A stretch of DNA of 64,000 bases, taken from Nocardia speluncae NBRC 108251 (GTDB taxonomy: Bacteria; Actinomycetota; Actinomycetes; Mycobacteriales; Mycobacteriaceae). Location: contig NZ_BDBZ01000036.1 of assembly GCF_001613245.1 (NCBI RefSeq), positions 62,001 through 126,000 of the forward strand, in the 5' to 3' direction. The notes under the pieces were generated by a model. That model was not told the DNA's origin and made no database searches. It saw only the letters and a program-made list of their open reading frames with translations. Within the stretch, counting starts at the first letter, position 1. Each line of letters starts with the position of its first letter. Position numbers and translations under genes: made by a program. Shown one piece after another: positions 1 through 9,474 of this stretch.

Positions 1-1
1 C

Positions 2-736
2 GCGCCGATGGCGGCCTGGCGTTACAAACGCGAGACGGTCCGGTTGATCGCGGAGATCAGTATGGGCGCGGGCACTCTGGCAGCGTTCGGCGGCACGGTG
101 GTGATCGTCAGCTTCCTGACCTTGGCCACCGGCGGCACCCTCGCCGTACAGGGGTACAGCTCGCTGGGCGATATCGGCATCGAGGCGCTCACCGGCTTCC
201 TGTCCGCCTTCATCAACGTCCGGATCTCGGCGCCGGTGGTCGCAGGTATCGGCCTGGCGGCAACATTCGGGGCCGGTGTCACCGCGCAACTGGGCGCCAT
301 GCGGATCAACGAGGAAATCGACGCGCTGGAATCCATTGCGATAGAGCCGATCGCGTATCTGGTCGGCACCCGCATCATCGCCGGGATGATCGCGATCACT
401 CCGCTCTACGCCATCGCGGTGATCGCCTCGTTCCTCGCCAGCCGGTTCACCACGGTGGTGATCCTGGGCCAGTCCTCAGGACTCTACGACCACTACTTCG
501 CGACCTTCCTCAACCCGATCGACCTGCTCTGGTCGTTCCTACAGGCAATCCTGATGGCGATCACGATCCTGTTGATCCACACGTACTTCGGATTCTTCGC
601 CGCCGGCGGGCCGTCGGGTGTAGGTACCGCGGTGGGCAATGCCGTGCGGACCTCGCTGATCGCGGTCGTCTCGGTGACATTGCTGGTCTCGCTGGCCGTG
701 TACGGATCCAACGGAAACTTCGAGCTGTCGGGGTAG
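2..736 (+). CDS. YrbE/MlaE-type permease subunit, 5' end cut by window
   Basis: Integral membrane permease of the YrbE (MlaE) family, which forms the inner-membrane channel of actinobacterial Mce lipid importers. The frame is open to the window edge, so the gene starts upstream; about 242 residues are visible against roughly 280 for the family. At least five hydrophobic segments are visible. The region around GAGVTAQLGAMRINEEIDAL matches the conserved cytoplasmic loop of the family, which couples to the MceG ATPase. It sits 2 bp before MceA, so it is the B-type YrbE of a YrbEA-YrbEB-MceA-F operon. The YrbEA gene should lie just outside the window. The ATPase MceG is usually encoded elsewhere and is not seen here. 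Confidence 0.93.
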   Translation, partial: APMAAWRYKRETVRLIAEISMGAGTLAAFGGTVVIVSFLTLATGGTLAVQGYSSLGDIGIEALTGFLSAFINVRISAPVVAGIGLAATFGAGVTAQLGAMRINEEIDALESIAIEPIAYLVGTRIIAGMIAITPLYAIAVIASFLASRFTTVVILGQSSGLYDHYFATFLNPIDLLWSFLQAILMAITILLIHTYFGFFAAGGPSGVGTAVGNAVRTSLIAVVSVTLLVSLAVYGSNGNFELSG

Positions 737-738
737 GG

Positions 739-1989
739 GTGGCGTTGGTGGGAAACGAAATACAACCGTGGACGGCTGCGCCGCCGCGGCGCGCGGCCGG
801 ACACCGGCGCTGGGCCGCTCGGCTGAAACCCCTGGCCCGCCCGGCCGCGGGGCTCACGGCGATCGCGGCCGGTATGGCGATCGTGGTACTCGCGGTGACC
901 CTGTTCCGGGGCGGGTTCGCCGATACCGTCGCCGTGACCGTGCACGCCCCACGCGCCGGTCTGGTGATGTATCCCGACGCCGAGGTGAAATTGCGCGGCG
1001 TGACCGTCGGCGCCGTGGATTCCATCGTCGAACGGACCGACGGCACCGCGGAGATCGAATTGGCCATCGATCGGGGCAATCTCACTCGGATACCCGGCGA
1101 TGTGACTGTGGATATCGCCAGCACCACAGTATTCGGGGCGAAGTACATCCAGCTGGTCCCACCCGAACAGCCTGCTTCGGGGCACCTCGAGGCGGGGCAG
1201 GTATTCGACGCCGGAAACGTGACGGTCGAGATCAATACGGTGTTCGAACAGCTCACCCGGGTGCTGGGCGAAATCCAGCCGGAAAAGCTCAACGAAACCC
1301 TGGGCGCGCTGGCCACCGCGATGCGCGGCCGCGGTGACCGGGTGGGCCGGATGATGGTGGACCTGGAGTTGTTCCTGGCGAAACTGGAACCCGGGTTGCC
1401 GGCCCTGCGCGCGGATCTGGCGATGGCGCCGGAGGTTACCCGGGCCTACGCGGACGCGGCGCCCGCGCTGCTGGAAACCGTGGGCAACGCCTCACAGTTG
1501 AGCCGGACTGTGGTGGAGGAACAGCAGCAACTCGATGTGCTGCTGATGAGCCTCATCGGGCTGGCCGATACCGGCAACCGGGTGGTGGGGGAGAGCGGCC
1601 CCGGCCTGGTGAGTGCCATGGATGTCCTGGCACCGACCACGGAGTTGACCAACCGGTACCACCAGGCGCTGACGTGCGCATTGGACGGACTGGGTTATCT
1701 GTCCTCGGTGACCCCCGTGCAGGTGCCGGGAATCGGACTGTCGGCAAATTTCCTCTGGGGTGTCGAACCGTACCGCTATCCGGAGCATCTGCCGAAGGTC
1801 GCGGCGTCCGGTGGCCCGCAGTGTTCGATGCTGCCCGTGGGTTACGAGGATTTCCCGCCGTTCGTGGTCGCCGATGTCGGGGCCAACCCCCAGGCCGGGC
1901 CGTTCCGGTCCGGGCTGACGCTGAACACGGCCTCGCTCGCCGAGGCACTGTTCGGACCCGCCGCCGCAGGGAAGGGGGCACCACGATGA
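739..1989 (+). CDS. mceA: MceA-family substrate-binding protein
   Basis: First of six consecutive Mce proteins that form the periplasmic lipid-shuttling assembly. It has an N-terminal cytoplasmic stretch, one membrane segment at about residues 34-54, then an MCE domain (LRGVTVGAVDSI, VFGAKYIQL) and a long helical region. The 416-residue length is normal for MceA. The start is a GTG two bases after the permease stop. The stop overlaps the next start as ATGA, implying translational coupling. The substrate class (sterol, fatty acid or other) cannot be read from the sequence; the neighbouring catabolic genes suggest a hydrophobic carboxylic or ring compound. Confidence 0.92.
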   Translation: MALVGNEIQPWTAAPPRRAAGHRRWAARLKPLARPAAGLTAIAAGMAIVVLAVTLFRGGFADTVAVTVHAPRAGLVMYPDAEVKLRGVTVGAVDSIVERTDGTAEIELAIDRGNLTRIPGDVTVDIASTTVFGAKYIQLVPPEQPASGHLEAGQVFDAGNVTVEINTVFEQLTRVLGEIQPEKLNETLGALATAMRGRGDRVGRMMVDLELFLAKLEPGLPALRADLAMAPEVTRAYADAAPALLETVGNASQLSRTVVEEQQQLDVLLMSLIGLADTGNRVVGESGPGLVSAMDVLAPTTELTNRYHQALTCALDGLGYLSSVTPVQVPGIGLSANFLWGVEPYRYPEHLPKVAASGGPQCSMLPVGYEDFPPFVVADVGANPQAGPFRSGLTLNTASLAEALFGPAAAGKGAPR

Positions 1990-3002
1990 ACAACCGCAAT
2001 ATGCCGCTGCTGAAATTCGGTGTCTTCGCCGCGATCATGGTGGTCCTGTCGGCCTGCCTGATCACCGTTTTCGGCGAATACCGCAGTGGCTCCACCACCG
2101 AATACTCGGCGGTCTTCGAGGATTCGTCCGGACTGGGCACCGGGGATACGGTGCGGGTCGCGGGGGTCGTGGTCGGTTCGGTGCGCGGGGTGTCGCTGCG
2201 CGACGATCACCGGGTACAGGTGGAGTTCGATGCCGACCGATCGCTGCCGCTCACCAGCGGCACCGAGATCGCGGTCCGGTATCTGAACCTGGTCGGCGAT
2301 CGCTACCTGGAAATCACCGACCGTCCCGGCAACGAACTGCCCGCCGGCGGCGAACTGCCGGTCGAGAACACCACCAGCGCACTGGATCTGGACCTGCTGC
2401 TGGGTGGCCTGAAACCGGTGATCCAGGGACTCAACGCCCGTGACGTGAACGCCCTGACCTGGTCGCTACTGGAAATCGTGCAGGGCAAGGAGGGCACCGT
2501 GAACTCCATCCTCGGCCGCACCGCCTCCTTCTCCGCGGCCCTGGCCGACAACAACGAGATCGTCGAGCAGTTGATCGACAACCTGAACACGGTGATGACC
2601 ACCCTGGCCGACGAAGGCGGGCAGTTCTCGGGAATGGTGGACCGGCTCGAACAACTCATCACCCAGCTCAGCAACGAACGTGACCCCATCGCGGCCGCGA
2701 TCGATTCGCTGGAGGCCGGCACCGCCACCGTCGCCGATCTGCTGAACCAGGGACGGGCACCGCTGGCGGGCACGATCCACCAGGTCAACCAGCTCGCCGC
2801 GAATATCGACGGCGATAAGGAAACGCTCGATACCGCCCTGCAGAAAGCGCCGGAGAACTTCCGGAAGCTGGTGCGCACCGGGGCCTACGGCAACTTCATC
2901 CAGTACTACCTGTGCGATTTGACGCTACGGGTCAACGATCTGTCCGGGCAGGTCGTGGAGATACCGGCCGCCGTACAGACCGACGGAAGGTGCGCTCCCT
3001 GA
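1986..3002 (+). CDS. mceB: MceB-family protein
   Basis: Second Mce subunit, 338 residues when started at the ATG that overlaps the MceA stop (ATGA). The frame is open further upstream, but that part is inside mceA and lacks the expected N terminus. One membrane segment lies at residues 9-27, followed by an MCE domain (TVRVAGVVVGSV, RYLNLVGDRYLEI) and a long coiled helical region that builds the hydrophobic tunnel in this family. It is located one base before MceC. Confidence 0.92.
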   Translation: MNNRNMPLLKFGVFAAIMVVLSACLITVFGEYRSGSTTEYSAVFEDSSGLGTGDTVRVAGVVVGSVRGVSLRDDHRVQVEFDADRSLPLTSGTEIAVRYLNLVGDRYLEITDRPGNELPAGGELPVENTTSALDLDLLLGGLKPVIQGLNARDVNALTWSLLEIVQGKEGTVNSILGRTASFSAALADNNEIVEQLIDNLNTVMTTLADEGGQFSGMVDRLEQLITQLSNERDPIAAAIDSLEAGTATVADLLNQGRAPLAGTIHQVNQLAANIDGDKETLDTALQKAPENFRKLVRTGAYGNFIQYYLCDLTLRVNDLSGQVVEIPAAVQTDGRCAP

Positions 3003-3003
3003 G

Positions 3004-4038
3004 ATGTTTCGATACCGCGGAAAACACCTACTGCGGCACGGCCTGGTCGGGATCGTGCTCATTCTCTGCATCATCTCGCTGGGCCTGCAATCGCAGCAGG
3101 TGATTGCCTGGGGGACAGCGGTCCGCTACCAGGCGGTGTTCGAGGAAGCCGGCGGATTGGAGGCCGGCGACGAAGTTCATGTCTCGGGATTCAAGGTCGG
3201 CACCGTCACGGAGGTGGAGCTGGACCGCGGACAGGCGCGGGTGGTGTTCACCGCCGGCGATTCGGTCTCGCTCGGTGCGGACACCACCGCGCAGATAAAA
3301 ACGGGATCGCTGCTGGGCAAACGGATCATGACGCTGGTCTCGCACGGTGACGAACGGCTGCGCCCCCTGGAGACGATCCCCGTCGAACGCACCTCTTCGC
3401 CGTACTCGCTCACCGACGCGCTCGGCGATCTGACCAGCACCAGCGCGGCTATGGACACCGATTCCCTCAACAGCTCACTGGATATGCTGTCCACCACGCT
3501 GGACGCGATCGCACCGCAACTCGGCCCGGCCTTCGACGGCCTGTCGGAGCTGTCGAAATCGATCAACAGCCGCAATACCGCACTCGGCGACCTGCTCACC
3601 GCCGCACAGGAGGTCACCGGGATCCTCGCCGATCGCAGCGGGCAGTTGAACACCATGCTGCTCAATGCGAACACCCTGGTCGGGGTGCTCGATGAGCGCC
3701 GCCGGGCGATCGCCACCCTGCTGGCCAATACGGCGGCCGTCGCCGATCAGCTCACGCAGCTGGTTGCCGACAACGAGGCCGAACTGGGACCCGCCCTCGA
3801 CCGGTTGAACTCGGTGGCCGAAGTGCTGCAGCGCAATCGGGACAATATCGCCGAGGCGATTCCCGGTCTGGCGAAAACCTCGCTCACCCAGGGCGAAGCG
3901 GTCTCCGGCGGCCCGTTCTACAACGCCTACGTCGCCAACCTCATCCCGGCCCAATGGATCCGGCCGTTCGTCGACGCGGCGTTCGGTGGGTCGGTTCCGC
4001 AACCACAACCCGCACCGCAACCGGGGGCGCCACGATGA
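3004..4038 (+). CDS. mceC: MceC-family protein
   Basis: Third Mce subunit, 344 residues. An N-terminal membrane anchor (residues 13-31) is followed by an MCE domain with HVSGFKVGTVTEVEL and KTGSLLGKRIMTL, then long heptad-like helices and a short Pro/Gln-rich tail ending PQPGAPR. The ATG lies immediately after the MceB stop and its own stop overlaps the MceD start (ATGA). Confidence 0.92.
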   Translation: MFRYRGKHLLRHGLVGIVLILCIISLGLQSQQVIAWGTAVRYQAVFEEAGGLEAGDEVHVSGFKVGTVTEVELDRGQARVVFTAGDSVSLGADTTAQIKTGSLLGKRIMTLVSHGDERLRPLETIPVERTSSPYSLTDALGDLTSTSAAMDTDSLNSSLDMLSTTLDAIAPQLGPAFDGLSELSKSINSRNTALGDLLTAAQEVTGILADRSGQLNTMLLNANTLVGVLDERRRAIATLLANTAAVADQLTQLVADNEAELGPALDRLNSVAEVLQRNRDNIAEAIPGLAKTSLTQGEAVSGGPFYNAYVANLIPAQWIRPFVDAAFGGSVPQPQPAPQPGAPR

Positions 4039-5282
4039 AGCGGACACTGATCATCCGGCTGGCCGCGGGGGCCTTGGCGGTCGTGGTGCTGGCCGCCGCG
4101 TTCGTGGTGGTGAACCGCACGCTGTTCGCGCCCGCCACCGTGCGCGCGATCTTCACCACCGCCACCGCGATCTACCCCGGCGACGATGTCCGTGTTTCGG
4201 GGGTGAAGGTCGGCACCATCGACGCCATCGAACCCCGCGGCGCCACCGTCGAAATGACGATGCATATCGACCGCGGTGTGGATATCCCGGCCGATGCCGG
4301 CGCGGTGATCGTCGCGCAGAGCCTGGTGGACTCCCGCTACGTCCAGCTCACCCCCGCCTATCGGGGCGAAGGCCCCGTCATGGCCGACGATACGGTGATT
4401 CCGCTGGAACGCACCGCGATCCCGGTCGAATGGGATCAGATCAAAACCCAGCTCACCAGGCTGGCCACCGAACTCGGGCCCGACGGCGACCAGACCTCCG
4501 GGCCGGCCGGGCGGTTCATCGGCAGCGCCGCCGACGCGCTCGCCGGTAACGGTGACAAACTGCGGCAGGTGCTGTCCCAGCTGTCGGGGGTCGGGCGAAT
4601 CCTGGCCGACGGCAGCGGTGATATCGCGTCGACCATCGCGAACTTGCAGACCTTCGTCACCGCACTGCGCGACAGCAATGTGCAGATCGTGCAGTTCCAG
4701 AACCGGCTGGCGACCCTGACCAGTGTGCTGTCCGACAGCCGCTCCGATCTCGACGCGGCACTGGCCAATCTGTCCATCGCGGTGGGCGAGGTACAGCGGT
4801 TCGTCTCGGCGAACCGCGACAAGGCGGCCGAGCAGGTCGGGCGGTTGGCCGATGTCACCCAGAACCTGGTGAACAACCGCGGTGAACTCGAAGAACTACT
4901 GCATATCTTCCCGACCAGCCTGGCCAACTTCTACAACATCTACAACCCTGATACCGGCACCGAGGCAGGGGTTTTCGTGCTGAACAACTTCTCCAATCCG
5001 ATCGAATTCGTTTGCGGCGGTATCGCCAGCGTGGAGAACATCGGCGCCGAGGAAGCGGCGCGAAAATGCCGCGACTACCTCGGGCCGGTCCTCGGGCTGT
5101 TGAACTTCAACTATCTGCCGGTCCCGGTGAATCCGGCCCTCGGGCCTTCGGCAGCCCCGGAGAATGTCATCTACAGCGAACCGCATCTGATTCCGCCGGC
5201 TCCTGCCGCCCCGGCCGCACCACCACGGACCAGCCTGCTCGTACCTTCGCTCGCCGACATCCTCTTCCCCGGCGGGCGGTGA
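4035..5282 (+). CDS. mceD: MceD-family protein
   Basis: Fourth Mce subunit, 415 residues from the ATG overlapping the MceC stop. It has an N-terminal hydrophobic anchor (residues 5-26) and an MCE domain with RVSGVKVGTIDAIEP and AQSLVDSRYVQLTP. It continues into an extended helical part and a Pro/Ala-rich C terminus. In-frame sequence upstream of the chosen start lies within mceC and was not used. Confidence 0.92.
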   Translation: MKRTLIIRLAAGALAVVVLAAAFVVVNRTLFAPATVRAIFTTATAIYPGDDVRVSGVKVGTIDAIEPRGATVEMTMHIDRGVDIPADAGAVIVAQSLVDSRYVQLTPAYRGEGPVMADDTVIPLERTAIPVEWDQIKTQLTRLATELGPDGDQTSGPAGRFIGSAADALAGNGDKLRQVLSQLSGVGRILADGSGDIASTIANLQTFVTALRDSNVQIVQFQNRLATLTSVLSDSRSDLDAALANLSIAVGEVQRFVSANRDKAAEQVGRLADVTQNLVNNRGELEELLHIFPTSLANFYNIYNPDTGTEAGVFVLNNFSNPIEFVCGGIASVENIGAEEAARKCRDYLGPVLGLLNFNYLPVPVNPALGPSAAPENVIYSEPHLIPPAPAAPAAPPRTSLLVPSLADILFPGGR

Positions 5283-5286
5283 TCAC

Positions 5287-6549
5287 ATGGCGAAATCGGG
5301 ACGCAGACAAAGAGTGCGCAACGCGGTGCTCGGTTGCGCGTGCATGGCGTTGACGGTCACCGGCTGCAACTGGGACGGCGTCAATTCGCTACCGCTGCCG
5401 GGTGCCACCGGCCGCGGGCCCGACGCCACCGTGCTGTACGTGGAGATGGCCGATGTCGGCACGCTGACACCGAATTCGCCGGTCCTGATCGACGATGTGG
5501 TGGTCGGCAGTATCGGCGATATCACGGTGGAGAACTGGCACGCCCTGGTGGAAGTGTCCATCCAGCCCGGTCAGGTGGTGCCGGCGAACGCGCAGGCCCG
5601 GGTCGGTCAGACGAGTCTGCTCGGTTCGATGCATCTGGCCCTGAATCCGCCCTCCGGGCAACCGCCGCAGGGACAGCTGGAGCCCGGGGCGCGGATCGAA
5701 CTCGACGACACCGGCACCTACCCGTCGACGGAGCAGACGCTCGCCTCGCTGTCGGTGGTGGTCAACGGGGGCGGGCTCGGCCAGATCGGCGATATCGTCG
5801 GCAGCCTCGGCGCCGCCTTCGAAGGTCGTGAAACGAATATCCGGGCCCTGTTGGACCGCCTCGACGTCTTGCTGGGAACTCTCGACACCCAGCGCGCCGA
5901 TATCGTCGCCACCATCGACGGGCTGAACCGGCTGGGCGGCACCTTCGCCGCCCAGCGCGATGTCCTCACCGAGGCCCTGCACAAGATCCCGCCCGCCCTG
6001 GACGTACTCATCGCCGAACGACCCGACCTGGTCACCGCGCTGGACCGGCTGCGCACCTTCAGCGATACCGCCAACGGGGTGCTGACCGCGGCGCACGACG
6101 ATCTGCTCACCAACCTGCGCAACCTGGAACCCACGCTGAAGGCGCTCGCCGATGTGGGGCCGGATATCAACTCGGCGATCCAGTTCGCGACGGTGTTCCC
6201 GTATGGGCAATACCTGGTCGACAACGGGGTCCGGGGCGATTTCATCAACCTGTTCGCCACCGTGGACCTCACGATTCCCCGGTTGCGCCGGGAACTGTTG
6301 CTGGGCACGCCGTGGGGTGATCCGACCGCGGTCATCCAGGCCGCCGTCGGCGATCCGGGCTACGCCGAGCAAACCAGGAACCCGCTCGGTTTCGGCATCG
6401 CCCCGCCGCCGGCCGCAGCACCCGCCCCGTCTCCGCCGGCACCTGCCCCGGCTCCCGCGCCGCCGCCCGCCCCCGCCCCGCCGCCGGTGCCCGGCCTGCC
6501 GTTCCCGCTGCCGGAGCTACCCCGGATTCCCGGGATTGGAGGCGGCTGA
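5287..6549 (+). CDS. mceE: MceE-family lipoprotein
   Basis: Fifth Mce subunit, 420 residues, and the lipoprotein member of the set. A basic N terminus is followed by a short hydrophobic core and a lipobox VTGC with Cys27, so signal peptidase II processing and lipid anchoring are expected. The MCE domain contains DDVVVGSIGDI and TSLLGSMHLAL. The C terminus (about residues 370-405) is a striking Pro/Ala tract, a feature common in cell-envelope-spanning Mce proteins. The stop overlaps the MceF start as TGATG. Confidence 0.92.
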   Translation: MAKSGRRQRVRNAVLGCACMALTVTGCNWDGVNSLPLPGATGRGPDATVLYVEMADVGTLTPNSPVLIDDVVVGSIGDITVENWHALVEVSIQPGQVVPANAQARVGQTSLLGSMHLALNPPSGQPPQGQLEPGARIELDDTGTYPSTEQTLASLSVVVNGGGLGQIGDIVGSLGAAFEGRETNIRALLDRLDVLLGTLDTQRADIVATIDGLNRLGGTFAAQRDVLTEALHKIPPALDVLIAERPDLVTALDRLRTFSDTANGVLTAAHDDLLTNLRNLEPTLKALADVGPDINSAIQFATVFPYGQYLVDNGVRGDFINLFATVDLTIPRLRRELLLGTPWGDPTAVIQAAVGDPGYAEQTRNPLGFGIAPPPAAAPAPSPPAPAPAPAPPPAPAPPPVPGLPFPLPELPRIPGIGGG

Positions 6550-8003
6550 TGCTGCTGTCCCGTTTCGTCAAAGCCCAGCTGATCATCTTCAGTATTCTCT
6601 CGGTGATCGGGCTGGCGGTGATGTCGGTGATGTACATGCGCCTGCCGACCCTCGCCGGTGTCGGCACCATCGGTGTCACCGTGGACCTTCCGGAGGCCGG
6701 GGGCCTGTACCAGTTCGGCAATGTGACCTACCGGGGAATCCAGGTCGGCAAAGTCACCGGAGTAGACCTCGAGGGCGACGGTGTCCGCGCCACGCTCGCG
6801 ATCGACGATTCGTACCGGATCCCCACCGACCTGACCGCCGAGGTGCGCAGTGTCTCGGCCGTCGGCGAACAGTACGTGGACCTGCTGCCGCGCACCGATT
6901 CCCCGCCCTACCTCTATGACGGCGCGACCATCGAACGCCGCGATACCGCGGTACCGCAGCCGGTGGGCCCGATGCTGGACAAACTCAGCGCCCTGGTGGA
7001 CACGATCCCCAAGGACGATCTCCGGCGGCTCCTCGACGAGATGTTCGCCGGTGTCAACGGGGCGGGCTACGATCTCGATTCGCTGCTCACCTCCGCCGAG
7101 AAACTGACCGCCGAGATGAACGGCGTCGGCGATGCCACCAGAACCCTGGTACAGGACGCGCAACCGCTGCTCGACTCGCAGGTGCAGACGGCCGATGCGA
7201 TCCGCATCTGGACCCGCGCCACCGCAGACGTCACCGGACAGCTGGTGGCCGACGACCCACAGATCCGCACCGTGCTGCATTCCGGACCGGCCTTCGCCGA
7301 CGAGGTGTCCGCGCTGCTGGATTCGGTGGACCTGACACTGCCCGTCCTGCTGTCCAACCTGACCTCGGTCGGGCAGCTCGGCGTCACCTACAACGCCGGC
7401 CTCGAACAGCTACTGGTTCTGCTTCCGCCCGTGGTTTCGCTGGTCCAGGCCGTCCAGCCGACCAAGAACGCATCCGGGCTGGGTATCGGTGACTTCCGGG
7501 TGAGCGGCGTCTCCGACCCGCCGGCCTGCACCGTCGGCTTCCTCCCACCCTCGGAATGGCGGTCCCCGCAGGATGTCACCACCATCGACACCCCCGACAA
7601 CCTGTACTGCAAACTGCCGCAGGACCATCCGGTCGCGGTCCGCGGTGCCCGCAATATCCCCTGCGCCCACGACCCGGCCAAACGCGCCCCGACCGCAGCC
7701 ATCTGCAACAGCGACCAGGGGTATGTACCGGTCGGCCCGGAACAGCCGGTCGTCGGGCCGTATCCCCGCGATCCGGAGCTGGAAGAACAAGGCATCCCGC
7801 CGGATTCGCGTTTCGACCCGCCCCCGCCCGCCGATGCGCCCGCCGCCGCCACTACACCAGCTCCCGGTGCCGCTCCAGCCGTCGCGTACGCCCAGTACGA
7901 CCCGCGCACCGGCGAATACCTCGCACCGGACGGTCAGCTGCACCGCCAGACGGACCTGGTGGCAGACAGCCACAGCAGCTGGGAGGAAATGCTCCCGCAT
8001 TGA
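6549..8003 (+). CDS. mceF: MceF-family protein, last Mce subunit
   Basis: Sixth Mce subunit, 484 residues. A membrane anchor is at residues 9-31; the MCE domain carries TYRGIQVGKVTGVDL and RSVSAVGEQYVDLLP. A cysteine-containing region (PPACTVGF, NLYCKLPQ, NIPCAHDP) lies near residues 320-380 and could form disulfides outside the membrane. The Pro-rich tail ends with a YDPRTGEYLAPDG motif that I recognise from other actinobacterial MceF proteins. It closes the operon; a weak hairpin follows at about 8021-8041. Confidence 0.92.
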   Translation: MLLSRFVKAQLIIFSILSVIGLAVMSVMYMRLPTLAGVGTIGVTVDLPEAGGLYQFGNVTYRGIQVGKVTGVDLEGDGVRATLAIDDSYRIPTDLTAEVRSVSAVGEQYVDLLPRTDSPPYLYDGATIERRDTAVPQPVGPMLDKLSALVDTIPKDDLRRLLDEMFAGVNGAGYDLDSLLTSAEKLTAEMNGVGDATRTLVQDAQPLLDSQVQTADAIRIWTRATADVTGQLVADDPQIRTVLHSGPAFADEVSALLDSVDLTLPVLLSNLTSVGQLGVTYNAGLEQLLVLLPPVVSLVQAVQPTKNASGLGIGDFRVSGVSDPPACTVGFLPPSEWRSPQDVTTIDTPDNLYCKLPQDHPVAVRGARNIPCAHDPAKRAPTAAICNSDQGYVPVGPEQPVVGPYPRDPELEEQGIPPDSRFDPPPPADAPAAATTPAPGAAPAVAYAQYDPRTGEYLAPDGQLHRQTDLVADSHSSWEEMLPH

Positions 8004-8020
8004 GCCTCGTCTGCTGCCAC

Positions 8021-8041
8021 CTCAGCAACTGGAAAGCTGAG
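8021..8041 (+). terminator. Weak hairpin after the mce operon
   Basis: A 6-bp perfect stem, CTCAGC/GCTGAG, with a 9-base loop lies 18 bp after the mceF stop. There is no T-run, so it is not a canonical intrinsic terminator. Transcript-end function is only suggested by position. Confidence 0.3.
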
Positions 8042-8099
8042 TGAGGGCGTGCTGGTTCTCGTGGCTGTGCCACGGCTTGTCGTCGGCGCGGCGTTCAGT

Positions 8100-8257
8100 T
8101 GCGCCTGAACTGTCCGCGGGACTTCCAGGTCCAACTCGGTGACGTAATCACGCTCGCCTTTCGCGAACACTTCGCCCGGTACAGCACTCGCCAGCAATGC
8201 AGCCCCTTCCGCGACCGCGGCGCGGGCAATCGTCAGCAGATCGGGGAGTTCGCTCAC
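8100..8257 (-). pseudogene. Remnant of an inositol-monophosphatase-family gene (5' end only)
   Basis: On the minus strand an ATG at 8257 opens about 50 residues that look like the first helices of an inositol monophosphatase-family protein: DLLTIARAAVAEGAALL, then a PGEV stretch and KGERDYVTELDLEV, matching the family's KGDRDLVTEVDL-type motif. Homology stops near position 8100, and the frame then continues with unrelated residues. The catalytic GEE and DPIDGT regions are absent. The 417-bp gap between mceF and the next gene holds only this fragment and the hairpin. I infer a deletion that removed the rest of the gene. Confidence 0.5.
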
Positions 8258-8420
8258 GTACCGAGATCCTTTCCTCGTGTCCAGGCATCATCGAAGACGC
8301 TCGGTGGCGTAGGTCTCTGCACGCCCTCGATACTCTGAACATATTGTCGGGGAGGACAATTCGGTAACAGTCCGGACCGATAACGCCGACATCCGGGCTC
8401 CGTTACTGCACAGTTGGTGG

Positions 8421-9422
8421 ATGGCGGGAGATCCAGAAGAACACACCGCAACGCTGGCAATGCCGATAGCGCGTCTGATGACAACCGACCCGCCGGAGTA
8501 CGTGCACGCCGAGGACATACCGACTCGCAAAGAGGCGTGGGGCGGAGCGCTGTGCTGTCGCTACTGTGCTGCGGTGGTCCATGCGGTGGATACCACGCCC
8601 AAAGAGCGGTCGCGGCCGTGCCGCCCGCATTTTCGGCGCCAGGGCACACTGAAAGCGGGCGTGGGCAACCCGCATGCCCAGGGGTGCCCCTACGATAAAC
8701 CTGCACAGATCCAGGTGCTTCTGGACAGCAGTGCAGGTGCACTGGTACGCGAGCGTCGTCGGTCCGGGCCCCCGCGGTACCGGCTGGTGGTTCCCGAAGC
8801 CTTCGGCCCCGCTACCTCGCGGCAGAACCGCGCCGGTGTCCAGGTTGTCGCCGAGCGGCTCACCACTGTACTCAACACTGCCGCCAAGATTGCCGCACTG
8901 ATCGAGAGCTATGCGGCGCACGGCGTCGACCCGAATGTCGAGTGGTACGCCGAATGTCGCGGCAAACGGGTCGAGTGGCTGAACTTCCTCTACTCTCCGC
9001 AACGCACCTGGGTCCTGCGGAAACGGTTGGAGGTGGAGCGGTCCGGGCTGACGCATCCGGTTGCTGTGCTCTTCGCTCCTTACACACTCGAGGTGCCGTG
9101 GCCGGAACGGATCGGCTTCTGGCGCCGGTCCGGCGTCGGCTACCGGGCGGCGGCCTACCCGCTGAGGCCGGAGTCCGGGCTGCGGATGACCGAAGAACTT
9201 GTCGTGGTCGGCGAACGCCAACTCGTCGAGAGTGTTTTCGCGGCGGGACCGGACAGATACCACATCGGCTACGGCATGTGGAAGCTCGATTCGCCCGCCC
9301 GGCGTGGGTTGTCGCGTCTGACATTGCGCATGGACAATGCCAGCCAAGTGGCGCCTGTCGCTGCCGATATCAGTGCAGCCGCGGGGTCGAGATGGCGATT
9401 CCGGGGTCCAGCACAGTCTTGA
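8421..9422 (+). CDS. Unrecognised Cys/His-rich protein, possibly CoiA-like zinc module
   Basis: I do not recognise this 333-residue protein with confidence. The N-terminal part has potential metal ligands in the order Cys46-x2-Cys49, His54, Cys67, His70-Phe, His85-x3-Cys89. The order C-x2-C...HF...H...C recalls the zinc ribbon of CoiA-type competence or nuclease-like proteins, but this is only a resemblance. The rest is a mixed alpha/beta domain with FLYSPQRTW and HPVAVLFAP segments and no transmembrane region. It stands alone between the mce operon and a convergent acyl-CoA dehydrogenase, next to a truncated gene, which suggests an accessory insertion. An internal ATG at 8460 is an alternative start. 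Confidence 0.65.
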   Translation: MAGDPEEHTATLAMPIARLMTTDPPEYVHAEDIPTRKEAWGGALCCRYCAAVVHAVDTTPKERSRPCRPHFRRQGTLKAGVGNPHAQGCPYDKPAQIQVLLDSSAGALVRERRRSGPPRYRLVVPEAFGPATSRQNRAGVQVVAERLTTVLNTAAKIAALIESYAAHGVDPNVEWYAECRGKRVEWLNFLYSPQRTWVLRKRLEVERSGLTHPVAVLFAPYTLEVPWPERIGFWRRSGVGYRAAAYPLRPESGLRMTEELVVVGERQLVESVFAAGPDRYHIGYGMWKLDSPARRGLSRLTLRMDNASQVAPVAADISAAAGSRWRFRGPAQS

Positions 9423-9474
9423 ATGGGCGAGTAGAAGGCGTCGCCCGGTATTGCGGTGGGGCGGCGTAGGCGGG

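Noticed and set aside
5389..7280. Long minus-strand frames opposite mceE and mceF
   Set aside because: They are shadows of clear Mce proteins, with no start signals or family motifs.
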